Origin: Candidatus Poseidoniaceae archaeon
Lineage (GTDB): Archaea > Thermoplasmatota > Poseidoniia > Poseidoniales > Poseidoniaceae
DNA length: 12,505 nt
Direction of reading: 5' to 3'
Assembly: GCA_022424925.1 (NCBI GenBank)
Contig: JAKMGM010000052.1
Span: 1-12,505, forward strand
Shown: positions 1 to 7,450 of the stretch, piece after piece
Numbering within the stretch: the stretch's first letter is position 1
How the letters are laid out: each line of letters begins with the position of its first letter
The notes under the pieces: generated by a model
Seen by the model: the letters and a program-made list of their open reading frames with translations, nothing else
What the model was told of the DNA's origin: nothing
Databases searched by the model: none
Program-made: the position numbers and the translations under genes

Positions 1-13
1 CCGCAGTATCTAA

Positions 14-994
14 TCATCGAACAATATCAAACCAAATCGGGAAGTGGTCCGACACATCACTGTCAGTGAAAGACCTGTCAACACCAGAAGTCCCAACAAG
101 ACGTCCGTCGAGGTCACCGTTTGTCACAATTCGATCGTAAGCACAATAACTGTCCGAGACAGTTGTATCGATGTTGTTTTCGATGAGCCATGTGTAGTTT
201 GAATGCGCGAGTGGCGAGTTGGATAAGGCATTGGAAGATACATAGGAACAGGCTGCATTGAAGTCACCCAATATGACGATTTCTTCTTCATCCGAATTGT
301 TTTCAAGATAGGATTGAACAACAGAATGCAGTGCATTAATTTCTTCGATGGTTTCGTCTCCAGGCTTCGTGTGAATCGTTACCAAACTCAAATCGAAACC
401 GGTGCCCGAGCCGTTCGCATCGAGGAGTTCAAATTGACCGATGAAAGGCTCACGTTGGAACGAATCCGCTGCGCTGTCGTTATGAAGCGTACCGTTGCCC
501 ATGGCTCGAAAAACAGAGGTGTTGTAGTAGAATGCGTACTGCTCTTGAGATGAACGGTCGTCTTCTTGCAAACCGCTTCTAGGGCTGAGAAGCATGCCCC
601 AAGGCGTTGAGGCGTTTGCGTTCAGGGCGTCAAGGAAATCATAGGGTACTGTCTCATCGATATCTTTGATTTCTTGAACGGCCACTAAATCATACGACAG
701 AACAACATCAACCAGAACATCGACTACAGCAGGTTTGCTCATCTTGGTTTCGCCGAACACCTTGATGTTGAACGAGGCGATTCGAGCGACATCACTGCGG
801 TTGAGTTCTGGGGCACGAGCATCATTGGTCGTGGAGGAGTTTTCAATGTAAACCGTCGTGATTTCACCTTCACTTGGCACTTCGACATAGACAACATCCG
901 CATCATCGGTCAACAACGATTGCAGTGCAATGGGTGCGAGAATGAGGATGGCTGCAAGGCTCAAGCCTTGCAAGTACCCATCGTAGTCACCCAT
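14..994 (-). CDS. Membrane-anchored or exported DNase I-like endonuclease
   Basis: Predicted 326-aa protein of the endonuclease/exonuclease/phosphatase fold, closest in pattern to animal DNase I, which hydrolyses double-stranded DNA with Ca/Mg. A hydrophobic segment (residues ~8-28) is a signal anchor; the catalytic domain spans ~70-326 and should lie outside the cell. Visible motifs: RIASFNIKVFGETKM (71-85, Asn76), VAVQE (Glu108), FQREP (179-183), TIHTKPGD (His208), GDFNAACSYV (Asp244, Asn246, Cys249), CAYDRIV (Cys284, Asp287) and SDHFP (Asp316, His317). These match the DNase I metal/catalytic set and its conserved disulfide. Nine N-x-S/T sequons (52, 65, 127, 158, 167, 172, 194, 232, 266) fit an exported archaeal glycoprotein. 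The ATG at 994 was chosen because the anchor follows directly and a TATA-like box lies 30 nt upstream; the open frame to 1150 would run into the divergent gene. A role in extracellular DNA use is inferred. Confidence 0.9.
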   Translation of the reverse strand: MGDYDGYLQGLSLAAILILAPIALQSLLTDDADVVYVEVPSEGEITTVYIENSSTTNDARAPELNRSDVARIASFNIKVFGETKMSKPAVVDVLVDVVLSYDLVAVQEIKDIDETVPYDFLDALNANASTPWGMLLSPRSGLQEDDRSSQEQYAFYYNTSVFRAMGNGTLHNDSAADSFQREPFIGQFELLDANGSGTGFDLSLVTIHTKPGDETIEEINALHSVVQSYLENNSDEEEIVILGDFNAACSYVSSNALSNSPLAHSNYTWLIENNIDTTVSDSYCAYDRIVTNGDLDGRLVGTSGVDRSFTDSDVSDHFPIWFDIVR

Positions 995-1016
995 GTTTTG
1001 ACGTGAGCGGATGCTG

Positions 1017-1024
1017 TTATGAAA
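1017..1024 (-). promoter_or_regulatory. TATA-like box of the DNase I-like gene
   Basis: On the minus strand this reads TTTCATAA and begins exactly 30 nt before the ATG at 994. That is the distance expected if transcription starts at or next to the start codon (leaderless mRNA). No Shine-Dalgarno sequence precedes this ATG. The same 30-nt spacing recurs at other genes in the window. Confidence 0.5.
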
Positions 1025-1030
1025 GTAACA

Positions 1031-1040
1031 GTTCAAAAAA
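1031..1040 (+). promoter_or_regulatory. Possible TATA-like box for the TPR gene
   Basis: GTTCAAAAAA resembles the CTTCAAAA/TTTCAAAA boxes at 5833 and 6599. If used with the same geometry it would place the transcript start near 1061, leaving a ~23-nt leader before the ATG at 1084 rather than a leaderless start. Weak evidence. Confidence 0.25.
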
Positions 1041-1083
1041 GCGCTACGCATAGGTTCTTGACGCGTATGAACTGCGACGGTGC

Positions 1084-1926
1084 ATGAACGGCGAAGTCGA
1101 TGCTGAACAAGCCCGTAAAATTCTCGATATGTTGACCGCTGGTGGCGCAATGGATGATATCAACACACCACTTGCACTGCGACTCATACCTTTGGCACGT
1201 GAACTTGAAGACCACGAACTCTCAGAAAAGTTGCTGCACCATGCCAAAGATAACGCTGAGGATGAAATCGAACAGGGATGGGCTGATTTTGAAGGGCACA
1301 AATACGAAACTGCAGAAGTCGATGTCTTTGCTGAACTGGCGGTCAAAGCAGAAGTTATCGAAGGCGGTACGGCCTTGGCAGCTGCTGTATCCCATCATGT
1401 GGCACTTCTCCACTTGGGCGTCAAAGAGTACGAAGAAGCGAAAACATTCGCTAACCGTTCTCTTCGCCTTCGAGAAGCCATTCAAGACGATTCTGGAATC
1501 TCGTACGGCCTTGCTCTGCTTGAGACATGTGCGAAGAGAATGAACGACCACGATACCGCAATCGTTCACGGTACTCGTAGAATTGAATTAGCGATGAAGA
1601 TGAAAGACGAAGAGGCCCAAGTCGAAGCCATGGCCGACTTGGCACACTCACAAGCAACGATTGGCAATTTTGCTGCTGCCAAAGATTTGTATGAACAGTC
1701 GCTCGAACTTGCCGCTGAACTCGAAGACCTATCCGGTCAGTTGGTCGCTCGATGGGGGCTTGCCGATATCGCTGAGATTTCGGAAGACTATGAGACGGCA
1801 ATGCTGCAGTTATCGGATTGCCTGCATACCTTCATCAACGCAGGATTGCCAACCCCTATAGCTGTACGTCAGCGAATTGAAGACCTTGCTGATTTCAACA
1901 ACTCCAATTCGACCACCAAATCGTGA
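1084..1926 (+). CDS. TPR-type helical-repeat protein, function unknown
   Basis: A 280-aa, acidic, soluble, all-helical protein. The C-terminal half shows tetratricopeptide-like repeat units: around 95-130 (HHVALLHLGVKEYEEAKTFA region), 178-213 (a helix pair including NFAAAKDLYEQSLELAAELE) and 218-250 (ending DYETAMLQLSDCLHTF). The A/G-x-x-x-A and Y-x-x-A spacing is typical of TPR hairpins. The N-terminal ~90 residues are also helical but less regular. There is no signal peptide, membrane segment or enzyme motif, so it is probably a protein-protein interaction scaffold. It diverges from the DNase I-like gene across 89 nt and is followed by the monooxygenase gene, which may or may not share its transcript. 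The start has only a weak upstream purine signal. The function cannot be named from sequence. Confidence 0.82.
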   Translation: MNGEVDAEQARKILDMLTAGGAMDDINTPLALRLIPLARELEDHELSEKLLHHAKDNAEDEIEQGWADFEGHKYETAEVDVFAELAVKAEVIEGGTALAAAVSHHVALLHLGVKEYEEAKTFANRSLRLREAIQDDSGISYGLALLETCAKRMNDHDTAIVHGTRRIELAMKMKDEEAQVEAMADLAHSQATIGNFAAAKDLYEQSLELAAELEDLSGQLVARWGLADIAEISEDYETAMLQLSDCLHTFINAGLPTPIAVRQRIEDLADFNNSNSTTKS

Positions 1927-1992
1927 AGCAAGCCAAAGGATTTCGCCACACTCGTTATGATGTGGATTCGACTGGGAGGAATGGTGCCACCC

Positions 1993-3243
1993 ATGGAGCA
2001 TGACATTTTTTTCTCAATCAGTCAAACTCCCGACTCGGCAGGGTTCATTCCCACAGAGCAAGCCATGTTCGAAAATTACTTTCAGCAACTCAAAGTTGCT
2101 GACTCGTTGGGGTTTGGTGTTGGATGGATTGCTCAGGCACACCTATCAACAGAGACACAGCAATCGAATTCTCAGCCTGTTGTACCGCACTGGAAAGGTG
2201 AAGTTGGACTGTGCACCGATTTCCCGCAACTGGCGATGGAATCGTTCCGCCAGACACGTAACATCGAAATTGGGAGCGCAGTCATCTCTATTCTGGCGTC
2301 GGGCGGCCCTATTGCCCAAGCGGAACGAATTGCAAACACACTCCAACTGCACGGCCTAAACGCCGATGAACACAGAAAACTGCATATCGGTTTTTCCGCA
2401 GGCCGATTTGAATTCATGGCTCGCCCCTATGGAATCGTGCCACGAAATTCGATTGAGGAAGCAGCCTGGCCAGCGCTGCGTGGTCAGATTTTCATGGAAG
2501 CCAGTGACGTGTTTTTGAGACTCCTTCGAGGTGATGTTGTCAACTCAGACTCGACGTACCGTACCGCACTCACCCGTACACATTTTCGCAGCGATGAAGA
2601 TTGGGAGAAAGTTCAATCTGCTGCAGTTGAATTCTTAGGTCTCAGCGAAGCCCCAGACATCGTAGAAATACCGAAAAGATATGTCTTTGAAGACATACGT
2701 ATTGTCCCGAAAACATTCCGCCGGGAGTTGTTGCAGTTGGTTGCAGGTACACACGATGCAAATGCACAGGCGTTTTTGAATACCATTTCTCCCGTGAAGG
2801 TGTTTAACCTCTCCATCACAAAACCCGAAGTCATCGATGCAACCCATCAACGCATGCGTAAAGCATACCACGCCGATGGCGGTGAATGGAGGAGAAGCGA
2901 TATGCCCCGAACCTCTTTTGTATTCCTCAATGCCGAAGAGGGACTCTCTGCTGAAGAACAAAGTGTAGCGGCACATAACGAGGCAAAAGCTGCTTTAGGC
3001 GCATATTGGAGCGCACTTGAGGGAACCATCGACCCTTCAAAGGTCGAAAATGCGGCGCAAAATGCACTCATCGGAAACGTTGAGGAAATTGCTCAACAAA
3101 TTGTTGAACGCTTCCACCCTGAAGACCGCATTATGGCATGGTTTGATTTCTTCAATCACGATTCAGAGCGTGTGTGCCGTGACATGACTGCTTACATGAA
3201 GCATGTCGTACCGCAAGTCGAAGCGATGCTAAACGGAGCGTGA
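1993..3243 (+). CDS. Luciferase-like (LLM) flavin-dependent monooxygenase/oxidoreductase
   Basis: Predicted 416-aa TIM-barrel protein of the bacterial luciferase-like superfamily, which uses reduced FMN (or F420) to oxygenate or reduce small molecules. Signs: a first strand HDIFFSIS (3-10), then VADSLGFGVGWIAQAHLS (35-52), the usual 'AEELGFDSVWVAEHH' strand-helix element; IEIGSAVISIL then GPIAQAERIANTLQLH (91-120), the 'hP...AE' segment; and LHIGFSAGRFEFMARPYGI (130-148), the cofactor-phosphate loop with a run-on. It is longer than many family members (~330-360 aa) because of insertions around 150-240. Start: ATG 1993 places the first strand where the family begins; GGGAGG at 1974-1979 lies 13 nt upstream. 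In-frame ATGs at 1957 and 1981 are possible. The stop is 4 nt before the asparaginase-like start, so they are co-transcribed. The substrate is unknown; partnership with the downstream semialdehyde dehydrogenase suggests a ring-hydroxylating or ring-opening role (inference). Confidence 0.85.
   Translation: MEHDIFFSISQTPDSAGFIPTEQAMFENYFQQLKVADSLGFGVGWIAQAHLSTETQQSNSQPVVPHWKGEVGLCTDFPQLAMESFRQTRNIEIGSAVISILASGGPIAQAERIANTLQLHGLNADEHRKLHIGFSAGRFEFMARPYGIVPRNSIEEAAWPALRGQIFMEASDVFLRLLRGDVVNSDSTYRTALTRTHFRSDEDWEKVQSAAVEFLGLSEAPDIVEIPKRYVFEDIRIVPKTFRRELLQLVAGTHDANAQAFLNTISPVKVFNLSITKPEVIDATHQRMRKAYHADGGEWRRSDMPRTSFVFLNAEEGLSAEEQSVAAHNEAKAALGAYWSALEGTIDPSKVENAAQNALIGNVEEIAQQIVERFHPEDRIMAWFDFFNHDSERVCRDMTAYMKHVVPQVEAMLNGA
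3235..3238 (+). promoter_or_regulatory. Ribosome binding site deciding a TTG start
   Basis: GGAG lies 9 nt before TTG at 3248, inside the end of the monooxygenase gene. No ATG is available near the beginning of the downstream reading frame, so this site supports the TTG start. Confidence 0.5.
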
Positions 3244-3247
3244 AACC

Positions 3248-4363
3248 TTGAGCATAGAACACGAGACGCCTTCCGCTGTAGAACCCGGGAAACCCGGAAG
3301 TTCGCTCTACCCAGATTCGCCTCTCGGCGAACGGGTGGAAGGGATTCCAACGGGCCGCGAAGTCGCATGGGAGCCGCTCGTCGATTATCGTCGAAACGGT
3401 GTTTCGGAGACAACCATTCACGGGGCCATCGCATGGTCTCACGGTGACGAAGTGATACACTCCTTTGGGGGCAATGTTCTGTGTTATGGGCGATCGATGA
3501 TGAAACCGTTCATGCTCAAAGCCTTCACGGAAGAACTTGAAGATACAACATGGGAACAGAAAGCCATTGCAGTCGCATCTCACAACGGTGATACTGAACA
3601 CGTTGCTGCCGCTCAATCTCTACTTTCAGAGGAAGAATGGCCTCTGATGCTCACGCCTTTGGATGTACCACTGATTCAATTTGGCCGCCAAGTCCGACGT
3701 CCGCGACGTTGGTTTCACACCTGTTCTGGCGAGCATGCTGCAATCCTACTTGGATGTCGAAAAAAAGGATGGAATCGCGCTGGTTACACCCTCCCAACGC
3801 ACGAAGTGTTCGATGCATACATGGTCGAATTGAGGAAGTATCTTGGCCCAGATTGGAAGCCGCTACGAATCGCCAAGGATGGCTGTGGGCTGCCAACCGT
3901 TTCGAATACAGTTGCAGAATTAGCTCAAATCTATGCTGGACTGGTTCGCGACAAAGACAACGACTGGATTTGGGAAGCGATGGTTCGCCATCCAGACCTT
4001 GTCGGCGGGTTCAATCGACTTGATTCTACAGTCCTCAAAGCAGGAGAAGGAAAAGTCATCGCCAAGGAAGGAGCGGACGGACTGCTTGGCCTTGCTATTG
4101 AACATCCAGACTATCCGAAGGGTCTTGGAATCGTCGTGAAAATTGCGCATGGTTGGAATTCCCAAGCCGTCTGGTATGTCGCTCGAGCCGTCTTAGGGGT
4201 TCTCGGCATTAACCTACGAAATCCATATCCATTGCACCGACAAAAAGCCTTCATCGTACCGGGAATTGTACCTGAGCACTACTTGCCGCAACTCGAAAAA
4301 CTGCCAACTTGGGACGAGTGGGACCCCGACCAAGACCGATGGTTGTACGATGTGGAGTTGTGA
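3248..4363 (+). CDS. Asparaginase II family (R. etli ReAV/AnsA-like) amidohydrolase homologue
   Basis: A 371-aa protein matching the asparaginase-II family (Rhizobium etli thermolabile type, Ser-Lys hydrolases unrelated to E. coli AnsB). Motifs: YGRSMMKPF (80-88) gives the S-x-x-K catalytic pair Ser83/Lys86; SHNGD (111-115); HTCSGEHAAIL (157-167); DGCGLPT (211-217); EGADGLLGLAI (274-284). In the family the CSGKH and DGCG motifs supply Cys-Lys-Cys zinc ligands; here the Lys is Glu162, with Cys159 and Cys213 kept. Family proteins hydrolyse L-asparagine to aspartate and ammonia, but this substitution and the catabolic neighbours make another amide or amine substrate plausible (inference). The start is TTG at 3248, with GGAG 9 nt upstream; the first ~35 residues are Pro/Gly-rich and extend beyond the core. 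It lies 4 nt after the monooxygenase and 2 nt before the dehydrogenase, clearly one operon. Confidence 0.85.
   Translation: MSIEHETPSAVEPGKPGSSLYPDSPLGERVEGIPTGREVAWEPLVDYRRNGVSETTIHGAIAWSHGDEVIHSFGGNVLCYGRSMMKPFMLKAFTEELEDTTWEQKAIAVASHNGDTEHVAAAQSLLSEEEWPLMLTPLDVPLIQFGRQVRRPRRWFHTCSGEHAAILLGCRKKGWNRAGYTLPTHEVFDAYMVELRKYLGPDWKPLRIAKDGCGLPTVSNTVAELAQIYAGLVRDKDNDWIWEAMVRHPDLVGGFNRLDSTVLKAGEGKVIAKEGADGLLGLAIEHPDYPKGLGIVVKIAHGWNSQAVWYVARAVLGVLGINLRNPYPLHRQKAFIVPGIVPEHYLPQLEKLPTWDEWDPDQDRWLYDVEL
4354..4357 (+). promoter_or_regulatory. Ribosome binding site of the aldehyde dehydrogenase gene
   Basis: GGAG, 8 nt before ATG 4366, within the last codons of the preceding gene. It supports 4366 over the in-frame ATGs at 4309 and 4339, both of which lie inside the upstream gene. 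Confidence 0.45.
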
Positions 4364-4365
4364 GC

Positions 4366-5826
4366 ATGTTGGACATCAAGAACTACATCGGTGGTGAATT
4401 TCGGCCCTCAACTGATGGAGCTACATTGGAAGATTTCAACCCTGCAACAGCAGAATGCATCGCCAACATACCGCGCTCAAAAGCATCCGATGTCGATTTA
4501 GCCGTCGTTGCCGCTCACTCAGCGCAAGCGGAATGGGGTGCACGCACGCTAGCTGAACGCGCAGATTGGTTGGTTCGAATTGCTGACGCACTTGAGGCAA
4601 AACACGAGCATATCGCTCAAACCGAATCAATGGATACGGGCAAACCGATTTCGCTTGCACGGCGAGTTGATGCCTCTCGTTCAGTCCGTAACTTTCGTTT
4701 TTTTGCTGAATTTGGCCGTGAACAAAGCGATGTAACTTTCGAAATGGACGACGCCATGAATTATGTTCACCGCTCTCCGGTAGGAACTGTCGGCCTCATC
4801 ACACCGTGGAATCTTCCGCTCTATCTGCTCACATGGAAGGTCGCTCCAGCGCTGCTAATGGGCAACACTGTTGTTGCAAAACCGAGCGAGATAACACCGC
4901 TTACGGCGAATATCCTCGCTGAAACGCTTGATGAGATTGGGCTACCTGCGGGAGTATTCAACGTGGTTCATGGACTGGGACCTGAAGTGGGTCAAGCCAT
5001 TCTTGAAGCACCGGGTATCAAGGGAATATCCTTCACCGGAGGAACATCGACCGGTAGGATTGTGGCGAAGACTGCTGCACCAATGTTCAAGAAATTATCC
5101 TTGGAACTCGGGGGTAAAAATGCCACCATCATACTCAAAGACGCAGACCTTGAAGCGGCAGTAAACGGTGCAGTTCGTGCTGCGTTCACCAATTCAGGGC
5201 AGGTCTGTCTCTGCGGTTCACGAATCTTGGTTGACGCGTCGATTGCAGAGGAATTCACGCAGTTGTTCGTCGCTGAAGTTGAACGCATCAACATTGGTAA
5301 CCCTGCTGATGCGGATACAGTCATGGGCTCAGTGATATCACCAGAACACCTTGAGAAGGTGGAATCATACATCAAACTCGGCATCGATGAAGGAGGCATT
5401 GTACTCACAGGTGGGACGAGGGAAATGACTGGATACCATGGGCCGGATGGTGTTGGAGCCTTCTTGCGCCCCACCGTTTTCTCAGGCCTCGATTATACCT
5501 CTCGGTGCGCAACTGAGGAGATTTTTGGACCAATGGTGACCCTTCACACCTTTGACAACGAGGATGAAGCCATTCACATGGCGAACCACTCTGAATACGG
5601 ACTTGCCGGCTCAATCTGGACTACCGACCTTGAACGTGGACGAAAAGTAGCGGCCCGCATGGAAACGGGCATCGTTTGGGTGAATACCTGGCTCCACCGA
5701 GACCTGCGAACACCGTTCGGAGGGGTCAAAAATTCTGGCGTTGGCAGAGAAGGGGGCACATGGTCGATGGAGTTCTTCTCTGAAATGACCAATGTTTGCA
5801 TTAAGCACCCAAATCCAACCAGTTAA
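4366..5826 (+). CDS. amnC: Aldehyde dehydrogenase, 2-aminomuconate/2-hydroxymuconate 6-semialdehyde dehydrogenase type
   Basis: A 486-aa NAD(P)-dependent aldehyde dehydrogenase, the normal length for this family. Catalytic and cofactor residues: PWNLP (Asn149), AKPSE (Lys172), FTGGTSTGR (223-231), LELGG (Glu247), GQVCLCGSR (nucleophile Cys281) and EEIFGP (384-389). The C-terminal signature HRDLRTPFGGVKNSGVGREG (444-463) and the ending EFFSEMTNVCIK are those of the ALDH8/AmnC/hydroxymuconic-semialdehyde subgroup. In that subgroup the Arg of R-D-L (Arg445 here) contacts the substrate carboxylate. The enzyme would oxidise the semialdehyde made by the AmnBA-like dioxygenase at 8044-10370 to 2-aminomuconate. 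It starts 2 nt after the asparaginase-like gene. Alternatives are betaine- or hydroxymuconate-type aldehydes. The gene symbol rests on the subgroup signature plus context; substrate identity is not proven. Confidence 0.88.
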   Translation: MLDIKNYIGGEFRPSTDGATLEDFNPATAECIANIPRSKASDVDLAVVAAHSAQAEWGARTLAERADWLVRIADALEAKHEHIAQTESMDTGKPISLARRVDASRSVRNFRFFAEFGREQSDVTFEMDDAMNYVHRSPVGTVGLITPWNLPLYLLTWKVAPALLMGNTVVAKPSEITPLTANILAETLDEIGLPAGVFNVVHGLGPEVGQAILEAPGIKGISFTGGTSTGRIVAKTAAPMFKKLSLELGGKNATIILKDADLEAAVNGAVRAAFTNSGQVCLCGSRILVDASIAEEFTQLFVAEVERINIGNPADADTVMGSVISPEHLEKVESYIKLGIDEGGIVLTGGTREMTGYHGPDGVGAFLRPTVFSGLDYTSRCATEEIFGPMVTLHTFDNEDEAIHMANHSEYGLAGSIWTTDLERGRKVAARMETGIVWVNTWLHRDLRTPFGGVKNSGVGREGGTWSMEFFSEMTNVCIKHPNPTS

Positions 5827-5832
5827 ACACAT

Positions 5833-5840
5833 CTTCAAAA
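5833..5840 (+). promoter_or_regulatory. TATA-like box of the LON-domain gene
   Basis: CTTCAAAA begins 30 nt before ATG 5863 in the 36-nt gap after the dehydrogenase gene. No Shine-Dalgarno site precedes the ATG, so a separate leaderless transcript is likely, although read-through from the upstream operon is possible. Confidence 0.45.
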
Positions 5841-5862
5841 GGTGTATTCTCCACACACAACC

Positions 5863-6585
5863 ATGCCTAGTTTGCCACTGTTTGTTTTGCCAATGGTACT
5901 CATGCCGGGTGAAATCCAAGAACTACGGATTTTTGAACCGCGCTACAGGCAAATGCTTGATGATTGCCTGCTTGATGAGAAAAACTTCGGACTCGTGATG
6001 AACGACCCTTTTCGTCCATCAAACGCTTGGGATGGACCCCGAAGTCACGGCTGTGAAGCAGAGATACTCCACCATGAAACCAAAGGGAGCAACCACTTTG
6101 TCCAAATCGTGGGACGACGACGCTTTACCGTTGGCCAAGTTACACCACCAGCCCTACCGCCGTTCAGTTCTCCGATGTTTGAAACTGTTCTTGACGACGA
6201 CGGTATACTCCCGGATGTCCAAGAACTTCTCGAAATGATTCCAGACGATGCACAGCACTCGAAGCTCTACATCAGTGCGGATGTTGAATACCATCCCCTT
6301 GATGAGGACATATCGGAGGAGCAACAGACGATACTCAAAGACCTCATGACACATGTACTCAATCGAATAGGCGTCGTTCTCCGTATCGAAGATGAACTGC
6401 TGGAGCAGTGGGTTGCAGAGCGCGTGAACAGGACTGTTGACCACGATGCTGATTCTGTGTATGCCGTTGCTGCGTTGATCCTCTCGACCCTTGAGGCGAA
6501 ACAAAACATACTTGCGAGTCCGACGCTGGATGAAGCCATCGAAGAGTTGGTTCATCATGTCGCTCTGGTTCAAGAAGAAGAATAA
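5863..6585 (+). CDS. Stand-alone LON substrate-binding-domain protein
   Basis: A 240-aa protein with the N-terminal domain of Lon protease but no AAA+ or protease module. The diagnostic start is LPLFVLPMVLMPGEIQELRI then FEPRYRQMLDDCL (4-36), close to the universal 'LPLFPLPLVLFPGE...LRIFEPRYR' pattern. FGLVM and the IVGRRRFTV strand follow. Residues ~125-240 form the acidic helical bundle. Such proteins are common and poorly characterised; they are thought to bind peptides or partners, and no enzyme activity is expected. ATG 5863 is preferred over the in-frame GTG at 5842, because the LON consensus starts at once and a TATA-like box sits 30 nt upstream. It has no evident link to the aromatic-amine genes and may be a housekeeping insertion between them. 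Confidence 0.88.
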   Translation: MPSLPLFVLPMVLMPGEIQELRIFEPRYRQMLDDCLLDEKNFGLVMNDPFRPSNAWDGPRSHGCEAEILHHETKGSNHFVQIVGRRRFTVGQVTPPALPPFSSPMFETVLDDDGILPDVQELLEMIPDDAQHSKLYISADVEYHPLDEDISEEQQTILKDLMTHVLNRIGVVLRIEDELLEQWVAERVNRTVDHDADSVYAVAALILSTLEAKQNILASPTLDEAIEELVHHVALVQEEE

Positions 6586-6598
6586 CAACCGGCGAGGG

Positions 6599-6606
6599 TT
6601 TCAAAA
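6599..6606 (+). promoter_or_regulatory. TATA-like box of panB
   Basis: TTTCAAAA begins 30 nt before ATG 6629 in the 43-nt gap after the LON-domain gene. It has the same spacing and nearly the same sequence as the box at 5833. No Shine-Dalgarno site is seen, consistent with a leaderless panB message. Confidence 0.45.
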
Positions 6607-6628
6607 CACACCCAACCTTCGCACATCC

Positions 6629-7450
6629 ATGTCGGTACACAAGGAAGCGCGAAAGATTACCACGCATACGCTTCAAGAGATGAAGCGGGCTGGTGAGAAA
6701 ATCACGATGCTGACCGCTTACGATTTTTCCTTAGCCAAACTGGTCGATAAAGCGGGGGTGGACGTCATTCTCGTTGGCGACTCCGCATCAAACGTCATGG
6801 CAGGACAAGTCACGACAGTACCGATTACGCTCGAGCACATGATTTACCATGCGCAGTGTGTTCAACGAGCAGTCGACCGTGCTCTCATCGTGGTCGATAT
6901 GCCGTTTGGCACCTACCAAGGAAATTCTGCAATAGCACTTGAATCTGCTATTCGAATCATGAAGGAGTCCGAGGGTCATGCAGTCAAACTCGAAGGTGGG
7001 GCTGAAATCATACAGTCCATAGAGCGCATTCTCACTGCTGGTATACCGGTCATGGGGCACCTTGGACTTACACCCCAATCCATCTATAAGTTCGGAACAT
7101 ATACTGTTCGTGCCAAAGAAGAGGAAGAAGCTGACAAACTGATACAGGACGCAAAGTTGTTAGAAGAGGCTGGTTGCTTCGGGATTGTTCTTGAAAAAAT
7201 TCCACGTGAGTTAGCCAAAAAAGTCAGTGAAGCCGTATCCATTCCAACCATCGGCATTGGTGCTGGACCGGATTGTGACGGACAGGTGCTGGTACTGCAT
7301 GACCTGCTTGGCATTACCATGGATTTCTCGCCAAGGTTCCTTCGCCGATACCTAAATCTCGCTGACGATATTGATGGCGCCATTAAGCAATATTGCACCG
7401 ATGTACGCTCCGGGGATTTCCCAAGCAATGATGAGAGTTACACATCGTGA
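6629..7450 (+). CDS. panB: 3-methyl-2-oxobutanoate hydroxymethyltransferase (ketopantoate hydroxymethyltransferase)
   Basis: A 273-aa cytosolic enzyme, close to the ~264 aa of E. coli PanB. It transfers a one-carbon unit from 5,10-methylene-tetrahydrofolate (or a tetrahydromethanopterin analogue) to 2-oxoisovalerate, giving ketopantoate for pantothenate/CoA synthesis. Signature elements in order: MLTAYDFSLA (27-36), VGDSASNVMAG (49-59, Mg ligand Asp51), VVDMPFGTYQ (88-97, Asp90), VKLEGG (119-124, Glu122), VMGHLGLTPQS (141-151), VLEKIP (187-192, Glu189) and TIGIGAGPDCDGQVLVLHD (207-225). All expected active-site residues are present. ATG 6629 was chosen because the family N-terminus begins here and a TATA-like box lies 30 nt upstream; an in-frame upstream extension to 6491 overlaps the LON gene and looks unlike protein. 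It ends back-to-back with the convergent membrane-protein gene. Confidence 0.96.
   Translation: MSVHKEARKITTHTLQEMKRAGEKITMLTAYDFSLAKLVDKAGVDVILVGDSASNVMAGQVTTVPITLEHMIYHAQCVQRAVDRALIVVDMPFGTYQGNSAIALESAIRIMKESEGHAVKLEGGAEIIQSIERILTAGIPVMGHLGLTPQSIYKFGTYTVRAKEEEEADKLIQDAKLLEEAGCFGIVLEKIPRELAKKVSEAVSIPTIGIGAGPDCDGQVLVLHDLLGITMDFSPRFLRRYLNLADDIDGAIKQYCTDVRSGDFPSNDESYTS

Noticed and set aside
1067..1087. A 6-codon frame (MNCDGA) whose stop overlaps the TPR start as ATGA.
   Set aside because: It resembles the permease leader arrangement, but the nearest TATA-like box is 36 nt away and the frame is too short to distinguish from chance.
995..1150. N-terminal extension of the DNase I-like frame to 1150.
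   Set aside because: It would overlap the TPR gene head-on, gives a Cys/His/Arg-rich segment before the signal anchor, and ignores the TATA-like box at the correct distance from 994.
1957..1992. Earlier starts of the monooxygenase at 1957 or 1981.
   Set aside because: They add MMWIRLGGMVPP before the first barrel strand; ATG 1981 directly abuts the purine-rich site so it cannot use it. Kept as alternatives because the site's 13-nt distance to 1993 is longer than usual.
6491..6628. N-terminal extension of PanB overlapping the LON-domain gene.
   Set aside because: 46 extra basic residues with no family counterpart; the PanB consensus starts at 6629.
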